A stretch of DNA of 64,000 nt from Arachis hypogaea (Eukaryota > Streptophyta > Magnoliopsida > Fabales > Fabaceae). A program made the translations under genes and the position numbers. This document shows positions 10,178-21,225 of the stretch, piece after piece (the stretch's first letter is position 1; every line of letters begins with the position of its first letter). The notes under the pieces are model-generated. The model ran no database searches, was not told where the DNA came from, and worked only from the letters and a program-made list of their open reading frames with translations. The stretch covers positions 83,141,671-83,205,670 of the forward strand of contig NC_092053.1 in assembly GCF_003086295.3 (NCBI RefSeq), written 5' to 3'.

Positions 10178-10675
10178 TCAAGAGAGAATAGTTGCTGCAG
10201 GTGGAGTGTATTACCACTCTCTCGCTTTTTCTTCAAGAGAGAATGGGAAGGCTTTCAATAGAATAGAAGTTTTATCTGCACCATCTCGCCTGACAATAAA
10301 ACAGGCTGCTTGGAAATCCTTGAGGTGCTTGATAGGCTCTTGAGTAGGTAAGCCATGAAACTTAGGCATCAAGTTGAGCAGTGCAGTCTTTATTTCAAAA
10401 TCTGTAGCCACTGCTGGGTGATGCGCTTAAAACGATTGCATTGTGAAATTAGGGGCTCCAGCCTCTTGGATAGTAACTCTCCTAGGTGCTGCCATGTCAC
10501 CTGCACCTAAATCAACCGAATCAGCAGAAATGGAGCTTGTTTCTTCCTCAAGTGACGTTTCAGATCCGCCCTCAGAGAGGATTAACCGACACCGAGCTTG
10601 CCTTATTCGTGAGATAGTTCTTTCAATCTCAGGATCAAATAATGGCAAGCTTGGATCAGGAAGTGAACGCGTCAT
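10178..10675 (-). pseudogene. Athila-type gag N-terminal fragment (K)
   Basis: Minus-strand frames start MTRSLPDPSLPLFDPEIERT at 10675 and continue, after a stop or shift near 10420, into a gag core with MPKFHGLPTQEPIKHLKDF and AFPFSLEEKAREW. The gag core is typical of Athila-like elements and builds the virus-like particle. The fragment has a further in-frame stop after AREW and ends at the CACTA boundary. Confidence 0.75.
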
Positions 10676-10768
10676 TTAACGAAAGAAACATGCAGCTCAT
10701 AGAAGCAAAATAAAATAAAATGCAAGTAAATAAATTCCAATCATTAACTTTAGCACTCTATTGCAACT

Positions 10769-10785
10769 CCCCGGCAACGGCGCCA
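10769..10785 (-). other. Primer binding site of K, tRNA-Asp type
   Basis: The plus strand reads CCCCGGCAACGGCGCCA, identical to my recollection of the plant tRNA-Asp 3' end including CCA, so the minus strand is an exact PBS. It lies five bases inside the LTR end at 10791. Confidence 0.85.
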
Positions 10786-10790
10786 AAAAT

Positions 10791-12270
10791 TGACGTGGCA
10801 GAAATTGGAAAGTTAAGAAATTATTATAAGAGATACGTTGCAAGTACAGTTCTTAACCAACCGAAGATCCGTTTATCAATTTAGAAGGGTTGTCACAAAA
10901 TTAGAATTAAAATACTAGGAGTATGAATCCCAGGTCGTCTCCCAACGAGTTGTAAAAAGATGTGCTATTTTATTAATCAGATGTTTTCTAAAAAATGGTT
11001 GAGTTGATATACAAGAAATTAAATTAGAGAATTTATGTAATTTAAATAAAAACCTTGACTAGGAGTAGATTAGTTGGAAGCCCTATTCTTGTTAGAGTAC
11101 TCTCAAGATTAATTGATGATTGAAGGTTATTCTGCTTAGTTATCCCTTGCTAGGTAGAGGAAAGTCAAGCAAGTTGGAAAGCTATTTCTATTCACAAGTT
11201 TCAATCCTCTCCCTTGGAAGGGATTAGTGTCAGTGACTAGAGGGCAATCCAACAGTAAACCCAATTACAATTTTTCTCTTGAGCGTTCCAACTTAAGGTT
11301 CTCCTTTCAATCAACTCCCAATCAAGTTATGGAACTACTCGCTCATTATGAATGTAAACTTCACAACATAAGAAAGGGAAATAAAGAAAGACATGATAAA
11401 TAATAATCAAAAGATCAATTAAAAATAAAAATAGTTATTGTATTAATAAATTCTAAAAATAATCCAATAGTAATTCTGAATAAATTGAGGACATGGAAGA
11501 GTAAGAGACAAGTAAGGAAAACAAACTAGAATAATGAAGTCTTGGCGGAGGTAATAACTCTTCTCAATATCCCAATCCAGAAAGCAATAAAAACGAATTC
11601 CTAAGAACTATGAATGTGTAGAGAGAAAACCTAGAGAAGGAGTAAAATTAGATCTAAAAACAAAAATTATGTGGAATGAATGTTGTTCTCTGGTCTCTAC
11701 ATGTTCCCTGGCTCTAATCTGCTTTTATGGGCCGAAAACTGGGTCAAAACAGGGCCTAAAATTGCCCCCAGCGAATTCTGTAGATTCTACAGATTGCGCA
11801 CGTCATGTGATCGCGTCATCCAGCGTTTTGCCTTGCCACGCGTGCCCGACGTCCACGCCTTTGCGTCACTTGTGCAGTTTCCAATCCGCGCGGTCGCGTG
11901 AGTCATGCGTCCGTGTCACTGCAATTTCCTCTATGTCACGCGGTCGCGTGAGCCATGCGTCCGTGTCACTTCTCGCTGGTCATGTCCTCAATTTCTTGTG
12001 TTCCTTCCATCTTTGCAAGCTTCCTTTCTAATCTCCAAGTCATTCATGCCCTATAAAGCCGGAAACACTTAACACACAGATCACGGCATCGAGTGGAATA
12101 AAGGAGAATTAAAATACAAAATTAAAAGTCTCTAGGAAGCAAGTATTTCAACCATGAAGTTTTTTTAGGAAGGAATTATAAATGCATGCTAATCATATGA
12201 ATAAATGGGTAAAGATTTGATAAAAGTGCACAATTAAGCACAATATAAACTATAAAATAGTGGTTTATCA
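10791..12270 (-). repeat. LTR of K
   Basis: On the minus strand it begins TGATAAACCAC at 12270 and ends CCACGTCA at 10791; 1480 bp. The start resembles LTRs of B, D and the solo LTR. It contains CG-rich GCGTCAC/ACGCG palindromic pieces near 11800-11970. Confidence 0.8.
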
Positions 12271-12440
12271 GTCACCCTCATAAAAGCGTGCCGATTTTTC
12301 TCTATGGCCACGCTTTTCAAGCGTGGCCAAAAAAGCGTGGCCAAATCACAAATCAGTGGCCACCCTCCTAAAAGCGTGCCTATAGACCACTTTTGGGCAC
12401 GCTTTAAAAGCGTGGCAAGAAAAAAGGGTGCCGATAGGCC
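12271..12440. repeat. Right subterminal repeat array of the CACTA-like element
   Basis: Five or six copies of the ACGCTTTTNAAGCGTGGCC and AAAGCGTGCC motifs near the right terminus, matching the left array and mostly in opposite orientation. Confidence 0.7.
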
Positions 12441-12819
12441 TTTTTTCTTGTAGTGGGAGCAGAATCCAATTCTCTTCACACCTAATAAGGATGACTAGGA
12501 TAGGACCTAAATTTTTTATACCTTGCCAAGAGATTTTTATTATTATCAATTTATTTTTCTTGTCATTTAAATTACTTGCCCCTTATTTCCAAAAACCCAA
12601 AAATATACTATTTTACATAACCAATAATAAATCATACCTCCCTGCAATTCCTCTAGAAGACGACCCGAGGTTTAAATACTTCGGTTATAAATTTTATTGG
12701 GTTTTGTTACTTGTGACAACCAAAGTTTTTGTATGAAAGGATTCTCTATTGGTTTAGAAACTATACTTACAACGCGATTATTTTCATAAAATTCTAAATT
12801 AGTAGAAATCCGATCGTCA

Positions 12820-13923
12820 CCCGTCCAGGAAGCAATAGTATGCATGGCCAGCTAATCTTTCCAGCATCTGGTCGATGAATGGGAGAGGAAAATGATCTTT
12901 CCTTGTAGCATCATTCAATCTTCTATAATCTATGCACATCCTTACCCAGTCACTGTCCTTGTGGGGATTAACTCGTTCTTCTCATTGGACGTGACTGTCT
13001 TTCCTCCCTTCTTTGGGACAACCTGAACCGGACTTACCCATGGGCTATCAGAGATTGGAAAAATTATCCCAACATTCTATAGTTTCATCACTTTTTTCTG
13101 GACAACTTCTTTCATTGTGGGGTTTAATCTTCTCTGAGGCTGCACAATCAGCTTAGAGTCTTCCTCTAGCAAGATTTTATGCATGCAGATGGTAGGACTT
13201 ATGCCCTTCAGGTCATCAATAGTCCATCCTAATGCATCTTTGTGGGCTTTCAACACTACAATGAGTTTTTTTTCTTCTTCTTCACTCAAGGTAGAGTTGA
13301 TGATCACTGGAAGAGCCTCCACTTCTCCAAGAAATACATACTTGAGATGAGGAGGAAGAGGCTTTAACTCTTGTTTTGGCTTCTCCTCTATCATGCATTC
13401 AGAGGAGATTTCTACTACTTTCTCTTCTATAAAATCTTGTTTCATTTCTATTTCCACTTCTTGTTCCTCCTGGTTGTTATCTTCCAGTAGCTCCTCCTCC
13501 ACTTCTTCTATCATTTCCACTCTCCTGTGCTCTTCCTTTACAAGGGGACACTGCATGGCCTTGAAGACATTGATGATCATTTTTTCATCATGCACCCTGA
13601 GGGTCATCTCACCTTTTTCCATATCAATGATGGCTCTTGCTGTTGCTAAGAAAGCTCATCCCAATATGATTGAAATGTGTCCTTCTTCTTCCATGTCCAA
13701 GATAACAAAGTCATCAGGGAAAATAAACTCTCCAATCTTCACCAATAAATTTTCTACAACTCCATTTGGTATCTTGAGTGATCTGTCAGCCATTTGAAGT
13801 GACATCCTGGTGGGCTTGAACTGATGCTGGCTCCTAAGTCACAGAGAGCTTTTTCCAAGGTCATATTGCCTATGGTACAAGATATGATAAAGCTCCCAGG
13901 ATCATTGAGTTTTGGTGGGAGAC
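12820..13923 (-). pseudogene. Protease to reverse transcriptase part of element A gag-pol
   Basis: Minus-strand reading. Near 13830-13920 is the protease start (SFII.CTIG, ALCDLGAS, the Asp-Leu-Gly-Ala form common in these elements). At 13620-13077 follow EKGEMTLRVHDE, an acidic linker, LKYVFLGE and LNPTMKEVVQK. At 13076-12820 are WVSPVQVVPKKGG and LAGHAYYCFLDG of RT, ending exactly where B is inserted. Damage includes a stop after the VVQKKVMKL stretch, a one-base loss after the TVTG motif and missing residues after DLGAS. At 13923 it is cut by the LTR of element I; gag is not seen. Confidence 0.88.
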
Positions 13924-14897
13924 TGATGAATCCAATTCACACTCCTATTCAAAAATTGGTGAATTAGTTCTTTTGGCAAGCGCACCAAAATTATCGTCAA
14001 GTAATAACCCATGGTGGAGTGAGATCATATCCACAGAGATTGGCAAATTCGAGCAGTTTTAATTGATTGATGAATTAGTCAAGCGGAACAAGTAGATTAT
14101 AAATTGTAGAATTATAAATGAAAGAAATGTAGGTGGCTAGAATATAAAGAAAAGCAATAAAGTGCAGAAATGGAAATGGCAGAATATAAAGTGCAGAATC
14201 ATAAATGACTTGAATGTAAATGGGAATGGGGAATTGCTGAATGTAAAATTAAGCTATAAAGAAAGGGATAGATAAGAATGGGGAGATTCATTGAGATTAG
14301 GAGATGTTGTCTCTTTGGATCAATTCTATCTTATATCCTCTTCAATCATGCAACTCATTGACCTCTTGGCAATTATGATTGATTGAGCCCCAATCCCTTG
14401 GTGACTCAATCTCTCAGATCTTGATCGATAGCCAATTCCTTGGTCTAATTGCTCATGAAGAGAGATATTCTTGGTCCCTGATTTTACCACACACCATCAT
14501 AGGTCCAAGTAGAGGGAGGATTATATGTCATATATCCAAACACCAAAACCCAGATTCTACTCAAGTGTGAGAAGGGATTTCAAGCATGGTTTCATGTTTT
14601 CTTTGCCAAGGTTCCCATGAAACCCATTTTGCATTCAATCTCTTTCCCAAGTTAATTGAACACTAAGCATTAAGAACGAAATTCCTTCTAGAAAATCAAA
14701 GAGAAAATGAAGAGAAGAAGAATTTCACTATCATCAATCCATCAAGTACAACAGATCTCCCTCTCTCAATGAGAGGGAATTTAGCTACTCATAGCTCAAA
14801 AAAAGTACTCAAAAGTAAAGAAGATGATGAAGTGTAAAAGTGAATCTAAAACTAATCTCTCTAACTGCTTAACCCCCTCTTCAGTACTCCTTGGGGG

Positions 14898-14905
14898 TAT
14901 TTATA
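14898..14905 (-). promoter_or_regulatory. TATA box of element I LTR
   Basis: TATAAATA on the minus strand in the context AGTATAAATACCCCC. It lies about 970 bases before the LTR end and downstream of the palindrome array, as expected for a U3/R border. Confidence 0.5.
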
Positions 14906-14999
14906 CTACTCCTAGTAAAAATAAAAGAATTACAAAAGTGAAAAAGGAAAATTACATTTTGGAGGGAAAAGAAGCTCAATAAGTGTGACTTCCCAGCTG

Positions 15000-16180
15000 G
15001 CGTGTAGTTGGCGCTCCATTGGCGTGTCACGTGCTCTTCAATTCTAACTTGGCGTGCCATGCCCAGTCCTTCAAGTGGCACAATCGTCTTTACTAACAAC
15101 CTTGGCATGCTACGCCTTCGAGCTCAAGTGGCACGCCCTAGCCTTTTTCCACTTCTCCTTGCCTCTGGAAACTTGAACTAGCGTGGCACGCCCAGGGTCT
15201 GGCATGCCACGCCCCTTGTGAATAAGTGAGTCCTCTGTTGGGCGTGCCACGCCACGAACTCAAGTGGCACACCCCAATGCTTCTTTGCTCTCTGAATGAT
15301 ACTGGCGTGCCACGCCTGGGATTCAAGTGGCACGCCCAAGTGAGGAATAGTGGATGGCGTGCCACGCCTTCGACATCAAGTGGCATGCCCCATGTATTTG
15401 GCCTTCTTCACCCTCTCTGGAAATTTATACCAGCGTGCCATGCCTATAGGCTGGCGTGCCACGCCCATGATCTTGCCTTGGTTCCAGTAGCTGGCGTGCT
15501 ATGCCTCAGTCTTCAAGTGGCACGCCATAGTGATATTCTTGGGTTGGCGTGCCACGCCTTCGACATCAAGTGGCACGCCCAGCCCTTGCTTTGGTCTTTT
15601 TGTGCATTGGCGTGCCATGCCTGGTTGCTCAAGTGGCACGCCTAAGTGAGATTGAGAGGTTGAAATGCCACGCCTTCGACCTCAAGTGGCACGCCCAGTC
15701 TTTAATTGCCTTCAGCCCTTTCTCTGGATTATTGTACCAGCGTCCCATGCCATGCTGCTCAAGTGGTACGCCCAAACATTTGTGTACTATTCAAGCTTGG
15801 CGTGCCATGCCTGGATTCTTAAGTGGCACGCCCAAGTGACTTCTTGGAGCTGGCGTTCTATGCCTTCGATACCAAGTGGCACGCCATAGTGAAGGTTCTT
15901 CCTAGAGTGGTGAGCTGGCGTGCCACGCCTCTTTGCTCAAGTGGCACGCCCATAGTAGCTGATGGGTTCGGCGTGCTATGCCCAACCTGGCGTGCCATGC
16001 CCCTTTTGTGTCCTCTATTGTTGCTTTCTGGAACTTTGTACTAGCGTGCCACGCCCAGTCCCTGGCGTGCCACGCCCACATGCATGCTTGGACTTCTCCT
16101 CTGAAATTTAGTACTGGCGTGCCACGCCAGTGCATTTTTTTGTGGTGTTTGCTCTGAAGTGGCACGCTAGTTTCACACGC
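15000..16180. repeat. GGCGTGCCACGCC palindrome array
   Basis: Around 35 arms of TGGCGTGCCACGCC and AAGTGGCACGCC. A recurring pair is GGCGTGCCACGCC, a spacer close to TTCGACATCAAG, then TGGCACGCC. Single units are self-complementary. Open frames through the array are only by-products of the repeat. Confidence 0.85.
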
Positions 16181-16350
16181 CCAGCTTCTTGTTGCTTTCT
16201 ACCCATTTTTTATGCCTTTTTTCACCTGAAATTCAGCACAACTCATTTCAAAGTAGTGTATCATAATATTCATCAAATAATGCATGAATTGTAACGATCA
16301 ATGAGATTTGTCTTTATGCAAGAAAGAAAGGTAGATGATGCAAGTCATCA

Positions 16351-16382
16351 CAACACCAAACTTAAGCTTTGCTTGTCCCAAG
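16351..16382 (-). other. Hairpin module before 3' LTR, element I
   Basis: On the minus strand TTTTCTTG-GGA-CAAGCAAA pairs with one internal mismatch. It is followed by AAGTTTGGTGTTG and then the LTR at 16350. It is homologous in layout to the modules of C and E. Confidence 0.65.
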
Positions 16383-17279
16383 AAAATTAATGTGAGTAAG
16401 CCTTTATAACTTAAGGCCTTGGCTTTGAATGATTGCAACACAACTGAGGGTAAGACTAAGTGTTCAACACATGTATGAATATTTTAATGTCATGAAAAAC
16501 TCTTAGATCCTTAAGGGTTCTTTCAAGTATAGGCTTTAGGGGTCCTTTCTATTGATTGTCACCTTGAAGTAGCTAGATTTGTTTTGCTTTCTTGACGACG
16601 ACTCTAAGTGTTTTTTCTTAAGACAACCCTTTTAATTAGGCTTTCAATTAGCACTCCCAAACCAGTTGGTTTTAGGGTACTACGTGTTGAAACACCCCTA
16701 AGAATTTACTTGCCCAGGTCTCTTCTTGACACATCTTCACGACAAGCATCTACTAGGATCTTTAATTCTTTTTGAGCTTTTTAATGTTTCTTTCCCATCC
16801 CAGTAGTTGATGCTCAGAGCCTTGGGCCTTTATTGCTCACCACTTCTTGGTTCTATGGATATTCAAGGAACACCCCTTAACCTTCTCTTGTTATACCTTC
16901 TAGGACTAGTTGCTTTCCATGACTCACTTTCTTTTTAGTTCATCCAAGGTTCTACACTTAGTTTCTTATTCCTTAGTTTGTTTGATGATCTATGTTAGCC
17001 TTGGTTTCTCTTATTGTTTTTGCACAACTCATAGTAACTCTTATGGAGACAAGCTCTACTTTCGTTTATATTGAAATGAAGACTTGAAATACATGGCATT
17101 TTCTTTCTTGTAAACTAGAAGACTCATAAAGACTTCAAACATGAAATAAAACTAAGCATAAAACATAAACTATCCTAGCATGATTATTTATTCAAAAAGT
17201 AAATCAAACAAAAGCTTCAAACCAGGATTTTAGAAATTAGAGAGTGTCAACCATGGAACTTAACAACCTTGAGCAGCTT
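16383..17279 (-). other. 3' noncoding region of element I
   Basis: About 0.9 kb between ORF2 and the hairpin module. No coding frame is supported. It occupies the same slot as the conserved 3' block of C and E but I see no clear similarity to it. Confidence 0.5.
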
Positions 17280-18860
17280 CATCTTTAGTTCATTGGCCCC
17301 TTCCCTTTGTCCTTCTTCTTGGAAGGGGAGGAGCCACTTCATTTGGTTTGGAGGAACCTTCTTGTGCTTTGGCATCCTTGGGCTTCCAAAATCCTGCCCT
17401 CCTTATATAATTCCTTTCATCCTCCTTATGTTTGGCTAGAATTTCCTCCTGTCTTGCACTTAGCTCCTCAATTCCTTGAATGAAGGTTGGGTATCCTGGA
17501 TTTAGAGCAGCCACGGCATTACAGAGGTGATTCAGCTTCGGTTGTGTATTGATGTCATACTGCCTCCTGGATATGGTTCTGTCGTCATAGAGATTGCTGA
17601 ATTCGGCTAAGTTCCTCTGTTACCATTTGCCTTGCTCTACTATTTTGTCCAGTACACTTCGCACCTCTCCCCAGTCAAATTGTTCTTGCTGCTCCTTCCT
17701 CATATGCTCCCAACTCCCTTGGAGTTGCTGAATGTTCTGGTTGACTTAGCTCCATTGTTGTTGCTGAGTCTCCTTAAGTTGATAGACATCTTTCCTCAAG
17801 TGGTGTAGGTCTCCCTTCATTTGGTGTACATCTCCTTGCAGTTGTTCCCAGTTGAATCCCTCTGGAAATTATTGGTATTGGTAGTGTGGTGGTGGTGGTT
17901 GAAGTGATAGGAAGTGAGGTTGCTCTTCTGCCTCTTCCTCTTCTTGTTGTTGTTGTTATTGTAGCTCATGAGCATGAGCTCTTTGTTTCCTCTGAAGTGG
18001 GTGAACAGCCACTACCTTGGCCATCTTCTTGGTAGTTATGAATTTGTCTTGCTTCACCAGCACCTCATCAATAATCTTTTCAACTCCAGCTTTATCACAT
18101 AGCCTCTGTATAATGCTGGGGAATGCCAACCTTGTGTTGTCACTGGTGCTTTTCAGCACTTTGTTGATGTTGTTGGCAATCATCTCCCCCACATTGACAT
18201 TCTCAACTTTCATGATGCTGTATATGAGCACAGCTCTCTTCTTGGTCACCTCTGAAGTGTTGGATGTGGGGATTATGGACCTCCTCACAAATTTTAGCCA
18301 CCCTCTAGCTTGGGGGCTCAAATCCCTTCTTCTCAATTGGTTGGGTATCCCATCCTTGTCCTTGATCCATTGCACATGAAGCATGCAGATCTTGTTTAGG
18401 ATCTCATCAAACCCAGGGTCTTGCTGCTTCATTCTTTCTTCATAGCTTCGGGTGGAGCTTGTCCTCTTCACCATTAGCATCCTTTCTATGCTAGAGGGGC
18501 TATACTCAATGGAGTTCCCCCTCACATAGCTAATGTAGCCATATTGTTGTCCTGGCTGAGGTACAGCGTTAGCATAAAATTCCCTCACCAAGCTCTCTAC
18601 TACCTTCCTTGGTGGGTTGCATAGTAGTGACCAGCCCCTATTGTTGATCTCAACGTTAATCTCAAGATGCTCATTCCTCCCTAGCTAGAACCCAACCTCT
18701 GGGATGATCTCCCTGTCACTCACCCAGCCATAGAATTGATTTTGGTTGAATGCAGAGAGGAACTTGTAGTCATTAAAAGAGCTTGAGGATCCAGAGGTTG
18801 GTTCCTTGGTTTTTCTTTTTTTTTTTAGGCTGAGCTTTTTGGTGGTGCCATTAGGTTGAG
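17280..18860 (-). pseudogene. Broken ORF2 (plant transposon-protein type), element I
   Basis: On the minus strand a start reading MAPPKSS lies near 18854; a long A-run (about 18822-18832) probably shifts the frame. The body continues with VREFYANAVP, GNSIEYSP and DLSPQARGWLKFVRRSIIPTS, closely parallel to ORF2 of element C (VQEFYANMW, DLKPVARGWLDFIGHSLLPTS). The C-terminal part near 17290-17514 is basic and Pro-rich. Stops and shifts break it in several places. This family is the ORF downstream of pol in Athila-like elements; its function is unknown. Confidence 0.8.
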
Positions 18861-18927
18861 AGAGTATTTTTGAGATTGTGAAAAAAATGGGGGATGCAAG
18901 AGAGGGCAAGCAAAACAAAGTTTTGCT

Positions 18928-18964
18928 CCAACACCAAACATAGGACTTGATTGTCCCAATCAAG
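18928..18964 (-). other. Hairpin module upstream of ORF2, element I
   Basis: On the minus strand CTTGATTG-GGA-CAATCAAG is a perfect 8-bp stem with a three-base loop (18946-18964). It is followed by ATGTTTGGTGTTGG. It is preceded by a pyrimidine-rich tract (about 18965-19025). The stem differs from those in C and E by paired changes. Confidence 0.7.
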
Positions 18965-19320
18965 AAAAAGAAGAAAGAAAGTAGGGGAAGAGAGATAGTA
19001 AAAGGTAAAAAGAGAAAGGAAGAAGAAGGGTGTATGGATTCTCTTCGTGTGTGATTCGGGTTTTGAAGTGGGAGAAGAGTTGGGAAGGTGAGGCTTTGAT
19101 AAGGGGTGAATGGTATGGTTCGAAAGGTGGGAAATAAAAAGGGTTAAATGTTTTCCCACTTGGGGAGTGGCGCCTAGCGTGGGAAGAGGCGCCAACTCTT
19201 ATCTCACTGTGTCTTCTGCATGTGTTGAGTTCCAAAGTGTAAGTACACTTTGACTTCCTTGCTTTATGAGTTGTTCAAGATATGGACCCTATCTTCTATC
19301 TTGAAATTGAAACTGAAACC
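18965..19320 (-). other. Region upstream of ORF2, element I, up to the H junction
   Basis: Noncoding. It holds a pyrimidine-rich stretch (minus strand) and an inverted pair GGCGCC...GGCGCC near 19169-19195, in the slot where other elements have palindrome arrays. Near 19320 the sequence changes to plus-strand pol of element H; I see no LTR or target duplication at the junction. Confidence 0.45.
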
Positions 19321-19324
19321 CATT

Positions 19325-21225
19325 AGTAATGACCCGGCCAAGGTCGATGTTATCACCACTTTACCTCACCCCTCATCAGTGAGGGAGGTCCGCTAGTTTT
19401 TGGGACATGCAGGATTCTATAGGCGCTTTATCAAGGATTTCAGCAAGATTGCTTTGCCATTGTCGCGCCTACTCCAAAAATATGTGGATTTTGAGTTTGA
19501 TAGTGAATGCGTGAAAGCTTTTGAAGAGCTAAGGAGAGTTCTTACCACGGCACCAATTGTGTGAGGCCCCAACTGGACGTTGCCATTTGAGATAATGTGC
19601 GATGCGTCAAACCATGCTGTAGGTGCCGCACTTGCATAGCACGATAGTAAACTCCCTTATGTCATTGCTTACTCTTCTAAGACACTAGATGCATCACAAT
19701 CTAACTATACCACTACTGAAAAAGAACTCCTAGCTATTGTTCATGCTTTAGATAAATTCAGATCTTATTTGCTAGGGTCAAAGATAGTGGTATACACGGA
19801 TGATGCAGCTTTAAAGTACTTATTGACAAAGAATGAGTCAAACCCTAGACTCATACGTTGGATCTTGCTTTTGCAAGAATTCAACATTGAGATTAGGAAC
19901 CGGAGCAGATCTCAAGCTTTCCTTGGTTTGCCCCAATGGCGAACTACTTGGTTGCAAAAATCTTCCCTCCCAACTTTTCGAAAAACCAAAGGGACAAGTT
20001 GAGGAGTGATTCCAAATACTATATTTGGGATGACCCTCACTTGTGGAAGAGAGGCGTGGACCAAGTAATTCGAAGATGTATCCCAAAATCTGAAACCCAA
20101 CCAATTCTTGAAGCTTGTCATTCGTTCGACTGTGGTGGCCACTTTGGCCCACAAAAGACCGCTAAAAAAGTGTTGGATTGTGGATTCTGGTAGCCAACCT
20201 TATTCAAGGATGCTAACCAGTTATGTGTGTCTTGCCATCGGTGTCAGAGGTCGGGAAACACATCCCAAAGGGATGAAATGGCTCAGCAACCTATGTTGTT
20301 CTATGAGATATTTGATGTATGGGGCATTGACTTTATGGGACCATTTCCCAACTCTAGTGGGTATCTGTATATTTTGTTAGCGGTTGACTACGTGTCAAAG
20401 TGGGTAGAGGCCATACCTACCCGCCTTGATGATGCCAATGCCGTTGTTTCTTTTATTAGGAATCATATTGTGTGTCGTTATGGGTCGCCACGAGCAATCG
20501 TGAGCGACCAAGGATCCCACTTTTGTAACAGGAAGGTAGAATCATTGCTCAAGCGCTATGGAGTGTCGCATAAGGTTGCTACTGCTTATCATCTGCAAAC
20601 AAATGGACAAGCGGGAGTGTCCAATCAGGAAATTGAGAGGATTTTGGAGAAAGTGGTTAATCCACAAGGAAAGGATTGGAGCCTCCGGTTAGGAGATGCG
20701 CTATGGGCGTATAGAACAGCCTACAAGACTCCGATAGGGATGAGTCCCTTCCGGATCATCTATGGTAAGGCATGCCATCTTCCGGTGAAGATTGAGCATC
20801 GAGCCTATTGGGCGGTAAAGCAGTGCAACATGGATTTAGCCAAGGCGGGTGAAGCTAGGAAGCTACAACTAGAGGAGCTTGAGTGTTTGAGGAACGAGTC
20901 ATATGAGAATGCCCGGATCTATAAAGAGAAGACCAAAGCATTTCATGATCATCACATCCAGAAGAAGGACTTTCAAGAAGGTGATGAAGTCCTCCTCTAT
21001 AACTCAAGGCTTCGATTTATGCCTGGCAACCTTCGCTCTAGATGGGAAGGACCTTTCAAGGTGAAGGAGATAAAGCCATATGGAGTGGTGGAGTTGTTTG
21101 ATCCCAAGAGTGCAGCAACTTTCAAAGTAAATGGACATAGAGTGAAGAAGTATCATGGTTACAAGCCCCCAAAAGAGCTAGAGGTGTACCTATTGGAGGA
21201 TGCACCAAGGAGAGAAGAAGCTTAA
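19325..21225 (+). pseudogene. RT end, RNase H and integrase of element H
   Basis: In order: the end of RT (FLGHAGFYRRFIKDFSKIA, about 19397), RNase H (IMCDAS near 19595, TTTEKELLAIVHAL near 19715, VVYTDDAALKYLL near 19790), the integrase zinc-finger region (about 20100-20250), and the integrase core ([12 protein letters not shown] near 20310, SDQGSHF near 20500). The frame is closed by stops near 19394, 19560 and 19638, a disturbance near 19915, and TAG at 20191-20193; 20227-21225 is open. The third catalytic residue of the D,D35E triad is changed: the codon at 20614-20616 reads GGA (Gly) where Glu stands in element C, so the enzyme would be dead. Confidence 0.9.

Larger units (their letters stand above)
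10170..12270 (-). mobile_element. Truncated LTR retrotransposon fragment K inside the CACTA-like element
   Basis: On the minus strand it reads LTR (12270 to 10791), PBS (10785 to 10769), then the N-terminal part of gag, ending near 10170 where CACTA subterminal repeats resume. There is no second LTR and no target duplication is apparent. Either an insertion lost its 3' part by deletion, or the CACTA-like element acquired the fragment. Confidence 0.75.
9759..12455. mobile_element. Non-autonomous CACTA-like DNA transposon
   Basis: The ends are inverted repeats: CACTACAAGAAAATAAGC at the left and, read inward on the minus strand, CACTACAAGAAAAAAGGCC at the right. CACTA termini are the hallmark of the En/Spm superfamily. 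The host sequence GGA appears on both sides (a 3-bp target duplication), with two extra bases TC at the left end. Both subterminal zones are filled with short direct and inverted copies of an ACGCTTTNAAAGCGT motif, as expected for transposase-binding repeats. No transposase is present. About 2.1 kb of the interior is LTR-retrotransposon sequence (K); without it the element is about 0.6 kb. Confidence 0.8.
2332..12819 (+). mobile_element. Element B: non-autonomous Athila-like LTR retrotransposon
   Basis: It has two LTRs (2332-3604 and 8649-12819, the latter carrying a DNA transposon), a tRNA-Asp-type PBS, a degraded long ORF in place of pol, a CG-rich palindrome cluster, a remnant of the ORF2 start, and two hairpin/polypurine modules. 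Flanks are cctgt (2327-2331) and cccgt (12820-12824), a 5-bp target duplication with one change. Removing B rejoins the two halves of the element A reverse transcriptase, which fixes the insertion order. There is no protease, RT, RNase H or integrase, so it would have needed an autonomous partner. Element D is a second copy of the family. Confidence 0.9.
8649..12819 (+). repeat. 3' LTR of element B, split by a CACTA-like insertion
   Basis: LTR sequence occupies 8649-9757 and 12456-12819. It begins TGAAAAACCC and ends GATCGTCA, matching the 5' LTR. The intervening 9759-12455 is a DNA transposon carrying a retrotransposon fragment. Its TATA box lies near 9215. Confidence 0.88.
13924..16350 (-). 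repeat. 3' LTR of element I
   Basis: On the minus strand it starts TGATGACTTGCATC (16350) and ends GGATTCATCA (13924); 2427 bp. It directly follows an AAGTTTGGTGTTG motif on its inner side, as the LTRs of C and E do. A TATA box lies at 14898-14905. The upstream half is packed with GGCGTGCCACGCC repeats. It cuts into the element A protease; the matching 5' LTR is not in the window. Confidence 0.8.

Noticed and set aside
10769..10785. Possible tRNA-Asp gene ends at the CCCCGGCAACGGCGCCA sites (also 44095-44111)
   Set aside because: Only the last 17 bases including CCA match; the cloverleaf is absent and the sites are retrotransposon primer binding sites.
15226..16165. Overlapping open frames on both strands with repeated Trp-His-Ala and Cys-His-Ala words
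   Set aside because: They arise from the GGCGTGCCACGCC repeat lacking stops; no start context, no family and similar frames on both strands.
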